DNA of 58,236 nt, from contig JAHQWH010000019.1 in assembly GCA_029856105.1 (NCBI GenBank), positions 1-58,236 of the forward strand, given 5' to 3'. Below are positions 7,938 through 16,975 of this stretch, piece by piece (position 1 is the stretch's first letter; each line of letters starts with the position of its first letter). Below the pieces are notes generated by a model. That model was not told where the DNA came from. It saw only the letters and a list, made by a program, of their open reading frames with translations, and ran no database searches. The position numbers were made by a program, and so were the translations under genes. The stretch is from Promethearchaeia archaeon. Lineage in GTDB: Archaea; Asgardarchaeota; Lokiarchaeia; Sigyniarchaeales; SOKP01.

Positions 7938-8837
7938 ATGAATTCAACAAAAAATAACCGCCGGATTGAAAATAAGTCGTCTAGAACGGCCGCTTTTACT
8001 TGTGTTTGCAGAGCATCGTCTTTTTATGAAAAATCACCCCATTACAAAAGTAATGATTATATAGCTCCTCGGTTATTGCCCCGGTTTTTGCATCCCTTAA
8101 TTAAATCTAAAAGAATAAGATCTTTTCTCTTAAAGAAAATCGGTCCAAAGGGTATTTATGAATATGTTATCGCTCGGACGAAAGTTATTGATGAAATTTT
8201 CTTAAATGCAATATTAAATAATTTTGATCAGATCCTTCTTTTTGGAGCGGGTTTTGATTCTAGAGGCATTCGTTTAATTGATACAAATGAAAAAACAGCT
8301 ATTTTTGAATTAGATGTAACCACCACAATATCAGACAAATTAAAACAATATAAAAAGCGAAAAATAGACTCTGGAAAGGTTTTATATGTTGAAATAGATT
8401 TTAATATCGAGAAGATCGAGGAAAAACTGAAAACAGCTGGTTTTCAATATAATAAAAAAACACTCTATATACTTGAAGGAATTACAATGTATTTGAACGA
8501 ATCTACTGTAAATCAAGACTTTAAATTCATCATCGAAAGTGCTGGTAAGGGAAGTGAAGTGGTTTTTGATTATATTTATCAATCAGTTCTTGAAGAGAAG
8601 AATCTATATTATGGAGAACGAGAAATTTATCAAAGGGTCAAAAAAGATGGTGAAGGGTGGACCTTTGGATTATTAAAAGGAGGTATCAGCAATTTTCTTC
8701 AGGATCGAGGATTAGAATTAATTAAGCATTTGGATTCCCATAAACTACAAGAAAAGTATTTTCAGGATAAAAACAGAAATATCGTTGGGAAGATTAATGG
8801 AACACATTGTATAGTTCATGCAAAAATTAAAGATTAA
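7938..8837 (+). CDS. SAM-dependent methyltransferase, LCMT-like
   Basis: 299-residue class I methyltransferase of the leucine-carboxyl-methyltransferase/Ppm1-like family. Recognisable parts are RTAAFTCVCRASSF near the N-terminus, the SAM loop LLFGAGFDSRG, the acidic strand end AIFELDVTTT, and YILEGITMYLNE. Bacterial and archaeal members methylate carboxyl or hydroxyl groups of poorly known substrates. It follows the Cys-rich membrane gene on the same strand, both lying between the two glnA remnants. Confidence 0.85.
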   Translation: MNSTKNNRRIENKSSRTAAFTCVCRASSFYEKSPHYKSNDYIAPRLLPRFLHPLIKSKRIRSFLLKKIGPKGIYEYVIARTKVIDEIFLNAILNNFDQILLFGAGFDSRGIRLIDTNEKTAIFELDVTTTISDKLKQYKKRKIDSGKVLYVEIDFNIEKIEEKLKTAGFQYNKKTLYILEGITMYLNESTVNQDFKFIIESAGKGSEVVFDYIYQSVLEEKNLYYGEREIYQRVKKDGEGWTFGLLKGGISNFLQDRGLELIKHLDSHKLQEKYFQDKNRNIVGKINGTHCIVHAKIKD

Positions 8838-8884
8838 TATGGTTGAATAAAAAATCTTATGTCCGAAAAAAATTTATATTATTT

Positions 8885-9055
8885 TCACATTAGTATTAAT
8901 TTTATTTTCTTCAATTGCTCTCTAAGATGTTGTATTCGTTTTTCTGCTTCTTCTTCTCTATGTTCAGACCTAAAAGATACGAGAAATATAGCCGTCCTAT
9001 TTTTATGAAATGATGGTGGATTCGATTTCTTTTTTTCTATAATTTCAGATTCTAT
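8885..9055 (-). pseudogene. Coding-like fragment without a start codon
   Basis: A 56-codon open stretch ending at TGA 8887-8885 with coding-like composition: KNRTAIFLVSFRSEHREEE followed by AEKRIQHLREQLKKIKL. An in-frame TGA lies immediately upstream (9058-9056) and no usable start codon is present, so it is probably the tail of a destroyed gene. I do not recognise the family. It lies just inside the 3' glnA remnant. Confidence 0.3.
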
Positions 9056-9078
9056 TCAGAATAGTTAAGTCATTAAAG

Positions 9079-9234
9079 GCGTTCGAGAACAGTAAAATTA
9101 TCAAGAAAATTCTTGGAAAACATTTGGTAGATATTTATGTAGAAATTAAAAGAGAAGAAATTGATCAATATCATATTGCTAAAAACGATGGATAAGATGT
9201 TAAATGGGAATTGGATGAGTATTTGCTATTATAA
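9079..9234 (+). pseudogene. Remnant of the 3' end of a second glnA copy
   Basis: About 156 bases closely matching glnA 6912-7067 and covering the last ~52 codons. By eye they are roughly 85-90% identical. The frame reads AFENSKIIKKILGKHLVD and on to the natural TAA, but an in-frame TAA replaces a lysine codon after KNDG. Similarity continues about 28 bases past the stop, into the 3' end of the neighbouring methyltransferase gene. This identifies a tandem duplication that included the downstream boundary. Confidence 0.85.
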
Positions 9235-9262
9235 ATTAATTATAAATCGCGTAATTTTCTTC
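9079..9262 (+). repeat. Direct repeat, copy 2 (partner at 6912-7095)
   Basis: Second member of the ~184-base direct repeat. Here the downstream portion is part of the live methyltransferase gene (its last codons and stop). The two copies bracket about 2 kb that holds the Cys-rich membrane gene, the LCMT-like gene and a gene fragment. Confidence 0.8.
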
Positions 9263-10792
9263 TAATTTTTTTTTTAGTTTTGATGAAAAATTAAATCTTA
9301 CAGCATAAAAATTAAAAATTATATCATCAATTGATTTCTGTTCAGGTGTATAATCATAACCTAAGTTTTTTTTCTTATTTTCAATTATTTGTTTAACCAA
9401 CACTTCAACTTCTTCTTGCGTTTCTTTGTTGGGCTTAATAAAAGGCAAAGAATGAATCCCAGATATTTGAATGCTGTTGGTATTGTTTATAATTCCTTTA
9501 GATAGATAATTATACAGAGAACTATTCAATAGTCCCAAGAAATATTCAATAGAAATCGATTTGTCCTTAGCGATAAAACCAATTGCCTTATTCGAGTCCC
9601 AATAGCAACCTTCTGGCATATAACGAGCGGCTAACCTCGAGCTAATACCGCTAATAACGATTCCTTCTTTTTCAAAAGGCACGCTACTTGGAATGTCGTA
9701 AATAGAGATCGCCTTGTCGTCCCAATCTAAAGCTTCCATAATAGGTCTATAGTATTGATCTCCCCCACCTCTTTTTAGATAAGGTTTCCATCTCTCTGTT
9801 TTCAAATCGCTTCTTAAAATAATTTTGAATTTCTCATTTTGTTTAATTCTTGTATAGTTTTTCTTTCTGAAAACATCTGCTAGTTCCGTACCATCAATCG
9901 CAGCAATGTATTTCTTATTGTTATGAGTGTGCATTCCAATGTACCCTTTAATAAAATTATATAGTTTAGGAGCGTTTTCAAACAAATCAATTATTTGGTC
10001 CTCTACTTCAAAAAAAAATATGTTAAAAGGTAAAGATTTATATCTTCTCTGCTTGATTTCGTTTACAACTTGTGGTTTCCAATATTCGTCTTCATTTTTT
10101 ATTCTCGAAACTATGCGCATTAAATTATTATCTCGAACTTGCTTATTGCTATCTCCGGAACGCTTAGTTAAAATGATTATTGCTGGATATGTGCTAACTT
10201 TCTGCTTATCAAATAAATTAGTTGGTGCGAGTAATATTTCGTTTATTATACAATTATTAAGAATGAATTCTCTTAATTTTTTATGAGTGCTTAAAGTTAA
10301 GAAAGTATCGCTCGTGATGAAGCCTAATTTCCCTCCCTCCTTCAAACGCCATATACTATTCACTATAAACATTGAATAAGTTTCGTGAGCGTTGGTTTTC
10401 CCATAAATCTTTTTTAATTTTACCCTATTTTCTCTCACGTAACTACTTGCTTTATTTAAGTAAGGAGGGTTTCCAACAATAAAATCGAACTCGTCATAGC
10501 AATCCGAATCAAACGATATTAAAGTATCTACTACTTTAAAGGATATACCTAATTCTTCAATATCTGTTTTATAAGCAAGATTCACGTCATAAGCAGAAAT
10601 CTGTGTTTTTTTAATTCCAGCTTTCAATAACGATTTAACAAAAGCTCCGGGACCTACGCACGGATCTAATACTTTTTGATTGTTTTTAAATTTACCTAAT
10701 TTAGATACGATATAATCTGCCGTTTTTGGAGGAGTTAAGACTACTCCTAAATCCTTTTTGCTCGAGTCTATTATTGTTAAACACTTTAAAAT
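9236..10792 (-). CDS. N6-adenine DNA methyltransferase, Eco57I/TaqI-like
   Basis: Type II-like adenine methyltransferase of about 518 residues. The SAM motif I DPCVGPGAFV and the preceding GVVLTPPKTADYIVSKLG lie upstream of the first in-frame ATG (10627), so the protein must start earlier. The frame is open to 10792, just after a TAA, and holds no ATG, GTG or TTG; the first codon is ATT. The catalytic motif IV is VGNPPYLN. A long C-terminal target-recognition region follows. No restriction endonuclease gene is adjacent, so it may be an orphan. Either ATT is the start or the 5' end is damaged. Confidence 0.85.
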   Translation of the reverse strand: MLKCLTIIDSSKKDLGVVLTPPKTADYIVSKLGKFKNNQKVLDPCVGPGAFVKSLLKAGIKKTQISAYDVNLAYKTDIEELGISFKVVDTLISFDSDCYDEFDFIVGNPPYLNKASSYVRENRVKLKKIYGKTNAHETYSMFIVNSIWRLKEGGKLGFITSDTFLTLSTHKKLREFILNNCIINEILLAPTNLFDKQKVSTYPAIIILTKRSGDSNKQVRDNNLMRIVSRIKNEDEYWKPQVVNEIKQRRYKSLPFNIFFFEVEDQIIDLFENAPKLYNFIKGYIGMHTHNNKKYIAAIDGTELADVFRKKNYTRIKQNEKFKIILRSDLKTERWKPYLKRGGGDQYYRPIMEALDWDDKAISIYDIPSSVPFEKEGIVISGISSRLAARYMPEGCYWDSNKAIGFIAKDKSISIEYFLGLLNSSLYNYLSKGIINNTNSIQISGIHSLPFIKPNKETQEEVEVLVKQIIENKKKNLGYDYTPEQKSIDDIIFNFYAVRFNFSSKLKKKLEENYAIYN

Positions 10793-10804
10793 TTAATATC
10801 TAAA

Positions 10805-12001
10805 TTAAGTTTGGTTATCAAATACTATTAAGTTTTCGATGATCATCTCACATAAATTTTTTAACAATAAACTGTCTACTTTGTCTACTGTATCTCGAGT
10901 CGAATGAAGATATTTATACGATTCCAGGTCGCCAATTCCTATCCCCTCAAACTTAATCTTTTTTAAATAATACCCATCCGAATGAGAGCCAAAATATATT
11001 TTCTTAGGATTTCTTTTAATTTCCAAACCCTTACTATTATTTAAAAACGCATTGTAAATGGATTTAACGTTTCCTGACATTTTTTTACCGGGGAATAAAT
11101 ATATATTTTTGGCGATCGCATCAAAATTGAAAATTATGGATTTCTTTTTGTTAATATGTTCTAATTTATAGCAGAAATTCCGGATTCCCATAGTTCCACA
11201 TTCTTCCGCGCCTGTAAACACGAACCATAAATTGAAATGATTTAACCTAAATTCTGGATTTGAGTAATAATTTAACAATTCAAGTACGCACGCAATTCCA
11301 GAAGCGTTATCAATAGCTCCTTTAGATTTGTTATTTGTGTCGTTTAATAGGATAAAAATTGTAGATATTAGGTTAATTGCAATTGGAAATGCTCCGATGA
11401 TGTAAAACAATAATGAATATGAAATGAAAATATAATTCTTGCAAACTATTATAATAATTATTGTAAGGGATGAGAAAACCCAAGCTCTTATAACTCTTAT
11501 TCTTACAAGAATTGAAAACCTTTGCCCTTTTGAATCTAAATGGCAAAAAAATAGAACATCTTTTTCGTGTTTTCTATCATCGATTTTGTTAATTTCTGCC
11601 TCTTCATTCTTGGGCATTAAATCAAGTTTAACGTAAAGGTTTGATGAATTTAACTTCTTTCCTATTTTTATGCGTTCCGGTTTTCTTGTAATTGTAAATA
11701 AAAAGCCGAATAACAATAAAATAAGTATTGAAGAAATTGGAATAATAATTATTATAAAATTTAAAAACAACATTAGTAGAAGCGCAAATCCCGATAAAAG
11801 CGCAATTTTGGGGTATAGTCTGGCATAAAAAGTACTAAATTCGAACTCTTGACTTAACGGTTTAAATTTTAATTGTTCTAGTTTCTTAAATGCTAAATTA
11901 AAAGCTTTTCTTTCGTCGTCCGTACCTGATAATCTTGGAAAGGAAAATGATTTTAAGTTTTCCCTTATGCGATTTTCGTCGATCATTTTGATTTCTATCA
12001 A
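10805..12001 (-). CDS. M28-family zinc peptidase with membrane segments
   Basis: 398-residue putative aminopeptidase-like metalloprotease. Candidate zinc ligands and catalytic residues sit in CHLDSKG (His), KGAIDNASG (Asp), TGAEECGTMG (catalytic Glu and ligand Glu), NFDAIAKN (Asp) and LHSTRDTVD (His). Hydrophobic segments at about residues 65-105 and 175-220 place it in the membrane, interrupting the N-terminal half of the peptidase fold. A later Met (MIDENRIRE) is an alternative start. It lies 5 bases downstream of the IlvD gene on the same strand. Confidence 0.88.
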   Translation of the reverse strand: MIEIKMIDENRIRENLKSFSFPRLSGTDDERKAFNLAFKKLEQLKFKPLSQEFEFSTFYARLYPKIALLSGFALLLMLFLNFIIIIIPISSILILLLFGFLFTITRKPERIKIGKKLNSSNLYVKLDLMPKNEEAEINKIDDRKHEKDVLFFCHLDSKGQRFSILVRIRVIRAWVFSSLTIIIIIVCKNYIFISYSLLFYIIGAFPIAINLISTIFILLNDTNNKSKGAIDNASGIACVLELLNYYSNPEFRLNHFNLWFVFTGAEECGTMGIRNFCYKLEHINKKKSIIFNFDAIAKNIYLFPGKKMSGNVKSIYNAFLNNSKGLEIKRNPKKIYFGSHSDGYYLKKIKFEGIGIGDLESYKYLHSTRDTVDKVDSLLLKNLCEMIIENLIVFDNQT

Positions 12002-12006
12002 TTTAT

Positions 12007-13674
12007 TTAATCTAAATAAGCCCCGTATTTTGCAGAACTTACAATTTTTCTGTATACATTTAAATAGCCTTTCTTTACTTTAGGTTCGGGTTTTTTCCAA
12101 TTTTTTAATCTATTTTTAATTTCTTCTTCTGAAACTAATAAGTTCAATAGACGTTTTTCTAAATCTATTTCAATAATGTCTCCATCTTGAACTATTGAGA
12201 TTGGACCCCCTTCAAATGCTTCGGGACAAACATGTCCTATGAAAGGTCCTCTTGTTGCGCCAGAGTACCTTCCATCAGTTATCATTGCTACAGAATCTCC
12301 TAACCCCATACCTATTAGAACGGCTGCGGGGATAGATAATTCCCTCATACCCGGCCCCCCTTTAGGACCTTCGTATCTAACGACTAAAACATCCCCTTCT
12401 TTAATTTTATCACTCATTAAAGCGTCTTTTAATTCTTCTTCCGCTTCAAACACTTTGGCAGGTCCTTTATGACGTCTCATTTTAAAATCAACTGCGCTCT
12501 GCTTTATGATTGCTCCATCTGGCGCTAAGTTTCCTTTTAATACCGCAATACCTCCTTCATTTGAAATCGGATCGTTTAGGTCGCGTATTAACTGATGTTC
12601 TAATATTTCAACTTTTTCAAGATATGTTTCTAACGACTCTCCTAAAATATTTACAGCCGATAAATCTAAAAGCTTAGATAATTTCTTGGTAAGAACTTTA
12701 ACGCTCCCCGCTTCGTGAAACTCTGTGAGGTTATATTCGGAAGCCGGTTTGAATTTAGCCAACAACGGAACAGATTTACTCAATCTATCGAAATCAAAAT
12801 GGTTTAAAGTGCCGCCAATTTCGTGAGATAAAGCACACATATGAAGAATCATGTTAGTGGACCCTCCAAAAGATAAAGCAACTTTGCACGCGTTTTCTAT
12901 CGATTTATTTGTGATCAAATCTAGAGCGGTAATATTCGCTTCTACCAAATTCATTATCGTTTTTCCCGTTTCCTTACTCAATTCTTCGCGTTCTTTTCCT
13001 ATTGCGCTTGTAGTAGCACAGTCAGGTAACGAAAGCCCCATTACTTCAACTATACAAGCCATTGTGTTTGCTGTGCCCATCATATTACACGCTCCTGGAG
13101 AACAACAAGTTTCAGATTCAATAAGAAAAAACTCTTCATTACTAATTTTTCCTGCTTTAAATCTACCAATTGCTTCTTTGATATCAGAAGTTACAAAAGT
13201 TTTTCCTTTTAACGGACCGTCGTTGAAATATTTTGGCTTCATAATACCTCCAGTTAAAAATATCGTAGGAATATCACATCTGGCGGCTGCTAAGAGCATA
13301 CCTGGAATAATTTTATCACATGAACTTACCATTACCATTCCATCAAAATTATAGGCTTTTATCGTACTTTCAATTGACGCTGCTATTATCTCGCGCGAAG
13401 GTAAGACAAATTTTGAATAATTGCCTGAATTGGCAATACCATCGCATGTAGCAATTGTATTGAATTCCATTGGAGTGCCTTCTGCTTCTTTTACGCCTTC
13501 TTTGACATATCTACTCAACTTCCGTAAATGGATGTGTCCGGGATTAATCTCATTCCATGAATTAACGATTGCTATACGCGGTTTAGCTAGATCTTTATAA
13601 GAATAGCCGCAACCACGAAATAAAGCTCTGGAATAAGCTTTCAAAGGATCTAAATCTTCTCTTTCTGCTGGCAT
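12007..13674 (-). CDS. ilvD: Dihydroxy-acid dehydratase (IlvD/Edd family)
   Basis: Fe-S dehydratase of 555 residues, converting 2,3-dihydroxy acids to 2-keto acids for branched-chain amino acids, or acting on sugar acids. Cluster cysteines are likely C77 (ATCDG), C119 (SSCDK) and C196 ([14 protein letters not shown]). The first Cys of the PCN motif is replaced ([10 protein letters not shown]), a variant I associate with oxygen-sensitive members. [19 protein letters not shown] is conserved near the C-terminus. No ilvC is in the window; nearby dehydrogenase and IolD-like genes make a sugar-acid role possible. Confidence 0.9.
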   Translation of the reverse strand: MPAEREDLDPLKAYSRALFRGCGYSYKDLAKPRIAIVNSWNEINPGHIHLRKLSRYVKEGVKEAEGTPMEFNTIATCDGIANSGNYSKFVLPSREIIAASIESTIKAYNFDGMVMVSSCDKIIPGMLLAAARCDIPTIFLTGGIMKPKYFNDGPLKGKTFVTSDIKEAIGRFKAGKISNEEFFLIESETCCSPGACNMMGTANTMACIVEVMGLSLPDCATTSAIGKEREELSKETGKTIMNLVEANITALDLITNKSIENACKVALSFGGSTNMILHMCALSHEIGGTLNHFDFDRLSKSVPLLAKFKPASEYNLTEFHEAGSVKVLTKKLSKLLDLSAVNILGESLETYLEKVEILEHQLIRDLNDPISNEGGIAVLKGNLAPDGAIIKQSAVDFKMRRHKGPAKVFEAEEELKDALMSDKIKEGDVLVVRYEGPKGGPGMRELSIPAAVLIGMGLGDSVAMITDGRYSGATRGPFIGHVCPEAFEGGPISIVQDGDIIEIDLEKRLLNLLVSEEEIKNRLKNWKKPEPKVKKGYLNVYRKIVSSAKYGAYLD

Positions 13675-13834
13675 TTTAAGTTCTATTACTACTTATTTAT
13701 ATATTTTAATTTAATGTTCCTTCTTGATATTATCCGAAAACCAATTATTTTTTAAAAATTTTTGTTTAATAGTAATTTAGAACATTTTCAGAAATAGAGT
13801 TATATATATTAAATTAAATCTTTTACTAATTGTC

Positions 13835-14941
13835 ATGCTGAAAGTAGGAATAATTGGTACTGGCGTTATTTTTGATCTTAATGTATTAGGATATTTAAAT
13901 AATAATGATGTTGAGATTACTTGCCTATGTAATAGAACTACAGAGAAAGCTAAAAGTAAAATCAAACAGTTCAATTTAGATAAAAACATTAGAATATATT
14001 CTGATTATAAAGAAATGTTGGATAAAGAGGAATTGGATATTGTTGAAATCCTCCTACCTCATCACCTACACGCCGAAGTAACGATTTACGCTGCCGGGAA
14101 AGGGGTAAAAGCAATTTCAGTTCAAAAACCCATGGCTTTAACGCTAGATGAAGCAGAAAAAATGATTAAAGCGTGTAAAGAATCCGAGTCACTTCTTTCT
14201 ATATACGAGAATTTCTTATTTACTCCCCACATATTAAAAGCCAAAGAATTAATCGATTTAGATTATATTGGCGATCCCTCATCAATTCGAATAAAAATTG
14301 CGATGGGCGGTAAAGGCGGTTGGAACGCGCCAAGTAGTGCAAATAAATGGAGAGAGGACCCAAAAATGATAGGAGGCGCTAAAACGGGCTCCCCAGTTTT
14401 ACTTGACAACGGGTGGCATGCGTTTGTGTTAGCAAGGTGGTTCTTTGATGAAGACATCGAAAAAGTATTTGCGTGGACGGATAATTTTAAAGGTTTAGAT
14501 GCTCCAGCGTATGTAATGTTCAAATATAAGCAAAGCAGAGAACACATTGTTCCACAATACGGCCATATGGAATTTTCTTTAATGCCTGAGATGATACTTC
14601 CTTCAAAATATTATTCCACTGATGAATTTATTGAAGTTATCGCAAGTAGAGGAATTATGAAAATAAATCAAGGGACTTCTATTGGAAACCCTATGTCAAA
14701 TTCAGCCATTTTTGCTCCTATTGTTATAATTCGCGATGGTAAAGTGGAAACTTATAACGAATTTGAAAATGACTGGAAACAAAGCTTTATTAATGCTACG
14801 AAACATTTTATAGAAGTTGTTAAAGGAAAAAAAAAACCAATATTATCTGGTGAACAAGCCAAATACAATTTAAGATTCAATTTAGCTGCTATAAGATCTT
14901 CTGAATTGGGCAAAGAAGTATCATTGAAAGAATTCCCTTAA
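13835..14941 (+). CDS. Gfo/Idh/MocA family oxidoreductase
   Basis: NAD(P)-dependent sugar or polyol dehydrogenase of 368 residues. The N-terminal Rossmann fold begins VGIIGTGVIFDLNVLGYL. The usual EKP catalytic motif appears as QKP (ISVQKPMALT), and LLDNGWHAFVLARWFF carries the Asp and His of the C-terminal active site. Its paralogue at 14948-16204 shares the QKP variant. It is divergent from ilvD, with 160 bases between, and converges on its paralogue. It may oxidise an inositol or hexose derivative. Confidence 0.88.
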   Translation: MLKVGIIGTGVIFDLNVLGYLNNNDVEITCLCNRTTEKAKSKIKQFNLDKNIRIYSDYKEMLDKEELDIVEILLPHHLHAEVTIYAAGKGVKAISVQKPMALTLDEAEKMIKACKESESLLSIYENFLFTPHILKAKELIDLDYIGDPSSIRIKIAMGGKGGWNAPSSANKWREDPKMIGGAKTGSPVLLDNGWHAFVLARWFFDEDIEKVFAWTDNFKGLDAPAYVMFKYKQSREHIVPQYGHMEFSLMPEMILPSKYYSTDEFIEVIASRGIMKINQGTSIGNPMSNSAIFAPIVIIRDGKVETYNEFENDWKQSFINATKHFIEVVKGKKKPILSGEQAKYNLRFNLAAIRSSELGKEVSLKEFP

Positions 14942-14947
14942 AATAAA

Positions 14948-16204
14948 TTAAAGTTCGTATTGATACTTAAATTCTTTATGCTCTAATCCTTCTTGAATCC
15001 CCTTTTTTAAATCCATTCTAATATTTTTAAGATATTTTCTAAATGTACCTCCATCAACTTCCACAGGCTCCTTCACGGTACAAGAATCCTTTTGCTCATT
15101 TTCTGGAGTAATTTCCTCCCACCTTACAATCCTCTTCTGCTGAGTCGATATAAAAGGCATTTTAGCAAAAATGCTTAAATCCCTCCCTTGTTCGCCGGTA
15201 TAAATCGGCTCGCTCTTTTCTTGTATAGCACGAATAAAATGTTCAGTAGAATTAATAAAAGAATATCTCCAATCCCTTGGTAATTCTTCTCCATAAGTTT
15301 TGACTTCACCACCACTATACACAACAATAGGGGGATATTGAGGTGTTTTAGATACCAGATTTCCCCCACTAGTACACTGGTTTAACCATATCATACCTTT
15401 CGTTCCAGAGATTTCAATGAATTCGTCACAATCGTAATAATTACTTGGATAATAAACATTAGGAGCAAGAGTAAACTGCATTGAACCGTATTTAGGGGGA
15501 TCATCTAATTCTTTTTTAGGGTATTTCCAAAAAATGAGACTTGGTGAATCCATCACCGTCGAAAAATAATCGATCCAACTGTATAATTCATCGACTTTCT
15601 CTTGATCCATTAACCATAGCGCCATTGAGAATTTATGAATTCCATCATCATATATCCATGAACCCCCTCCGCATTTATCAATATTACGACGCCAAAGAAG
15701 AGCTTTCATATCTACTGGCATACTTGGACCTCCCATGGAAATGGTATTTATTCTGAAATTTAAACATTCTCCTATTATTCCTTGATCTAACAGCTCTTTT
15801 GCTCTTAAATAAACTGGATAAAACCTAAAGTTTTCATATAGTTTAAGTTTTACCTTTTCCTCTTTGCAAACTTGAATCATTTTCTCGCAATCAGTTATCG
15901 TATGAGCCATTGGCTTTTGTACCGAAATTCCTGGAACTCCCGCTTTAGCACAATATGCTGTCATTGGAGCGTGAAGATGATGTGGAGTTAAAATTTCTAC
16001 GATATCAAGATCTTCGCGATCAATCATTTTCTTATAATCTTCGTATATTGGGACTGTCCGTAAGCCCCATCTTTCTAACTTTTTACCGGCAGTTTTTAAA
16101 TCAGTATCGCTTACCCCCACAAGCTCAGTTTCTTGGGAATGAAGATATCCTAACACATTTAAATTTGCGATATCACCACAACCAATTATCCCTACTCTCA
16201 ACAT
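14948..16204 (-). CDS. Gfo/Idh/MocA family oxidoreductase (paralogue)
   Basis: 418-residue dehydrogenase paralogous to the convergent neighbour: same start (VGIIGCGDIANLNVLGYL), same QKP motif (ISVQKPMAHT) and a comparable DDGIHKFSMALWLM. It is about 50 residues longer at the C-terminus, ending in a charged helical tail (KNIRMDLKKGIQEGLEHKE). Two paralogues side by side suggest consecutive oxidation steps or a heteromer, as in bacterial inositol and scyllo-inositol pathways (inference). Stops of the convergent pair are 6 bases apart. Confidence 0.88.
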   Translation of the reverse strand: MLRVGIIGCGDIANLNVLGYLHSQETELVGVSDTDLKTAGKKLERWGLRTVPIYEDYKKMIDREDLDIVEILTPHHLHAPMTAYCAKAGVPGISVQKPMAHTITDCEKMIQVCKEEKVKLKLYENFRFYPVYLRAKELLDQGIIGECLNFRINTISMGGPSMPVDMKALLWRRNIDKCGGGSWIYDDGIHKFSMALWLMDQEKVDELYSWIDYFSTVMDSPSLIFWKYPKKELDDPPKYGSMQFTLAPNVYYPSNYYDCDEFIEISGTKGMIWLNQCTSGGNLVSKTPQYPPIVVYSGGEVKTYGEELPRDWRYSFINSTEHFIRAIQEKSEPIYTGEQGRDLSIFAKMPFISTQQKRIVRWEEITPENEQKDSCTVKEPVEVDGGTFRKYLKNIRMDLKKGIQEGLEHKEFKYQYEL

Positions 16205-16350
16205 AATAGAACAGAAGTCAAGTCAAGTATTTAACGTTATTTTATTAAGTTTGCATAAAATTAAAAAGTTTTAGATGGAATTGATATAAATTAATTTCTA
16301 AATTTAAAATTTTTAAAGATATATTTTCCTTCCGTACATCCTTAAAAAAT

Positions 16351-16366
16351 AAAACTTTAAATAAAC
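16351..16366 (+). promoter_or_regulatory. Likely TATA/BRE promoter of the SCP2 gene
   Basis: AAAACTTTAAATAAAC lies about 60 bases before the ATG at 16422 and fits an archaeal BRE/TATA arrangement. The initiation site would fall near 16385, leaving a leader of about 35 bases. Assigned by eye only. Confidence 0.4.
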
Positions 16367-16421
16367 TTCGATCGTAATTTATAACTGTAACCTTAATAAA
16401 AAAAAAAAGGTAGAAATTAAA

Positions 16422-16850
16422 ATGGTTGACGAGAATTTAATAAAAGAATTAAAAGAAATGAGAGCAAAAGGTGCAAGCCAACCTTCTGACGCTCTAAAAA
16501 TGTATGAGTTTGTCAAGCAAATGGTCGAGGAAAGCGAAGATTTAAAAGAAGAATTAGAAGATATCGATCCTATGGCGGTTCAACTCGTAGTGTCTGATGT
16601 TAATTATAGGTATTGGGTTAAACTGGGAGACGGAAAGATCGATTATGGCGAAGGGGACGCTGATGACCCGAGCGTTACCATGTCCGCTTCAGGAGCAACT
16701 TGGGCAGGATTATCCTCTGGTGAATTAGATTCTACTAGCGCGTACATGTCTGGAGACCTAGTTATAGAAGGCAACCTTCAAGATGCTATTGCCTATGGGG
16801 AAATTGTTGGGCTAGCTACGGAAGAAGGAGCAGAATATTTTGAAGATTAA
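16422..16850 (+). CDS. SCP2 sterol-carrier domain protein
   Basis: 142-residue cytosolic protein with a C-terminal SCP2-type lipid-binding fold: YRYWVKLGDGKIDYGEGDA, then SVTMSASGATWAGLSSGE and YMSGDLVIEGNLQDAIAYGE. The N-terminal ~50 residues are acidic and helical. Such domains bind acyl-CoA, sterols or other hydrophobic ligands. It is a single-gene unit between convergent and transporter genes, followed by a strong T-run. The ligand is unknown. Confidence 0.85.
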   Translation: MVDENLIKELKEMRAKGASQPSDALKMYEFVKQMVEESEDLKEELEDIDPMAVQLVVSDVNYRYWVKLGDGKIDYGEGDADDPSVTMSASGATWAGLSSGELDSTSAYMSGDLVIEGNLQDAIAYGEIVGLATEEGAEYFED

Positions 16851-16884
16851 ATCTTCTCTTATTATTTAAACATAATTTCACATC

Positions 16885-16903
16885 TTTTTTTTTATTCTTT
16901 TTT
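16885..16903 (+). terminator. T-rich terminator after the SCP2 gene
   Basis: Nine T residues, then a short break and a second run of six T, about 35 bases after the stop codon. Archaeal RNA polymerase terminates at such U-tracts without needing a hairpin. Confidence 0.45.
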
Positions 16904-16975
16904 AAAAAAAATAAAATTGTAATTATAGTCTACATTTGATTTTATAAATATTATATTGAAGATTTTTTTGCGATT

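Noticed and set aside
7096..9078. The interval between the glnA repeats as an insertion sequence
   Set aside because: There is no transposase, no terminal inverted repeat and no short target duplication; the long repeats are explained by tandem duplication of glnA.
12851..13354. Plus-strand ORF of 167 residues
   Set aside because: It is fully antisense to ilvD, whose conserved motifs occupy the minus strand.
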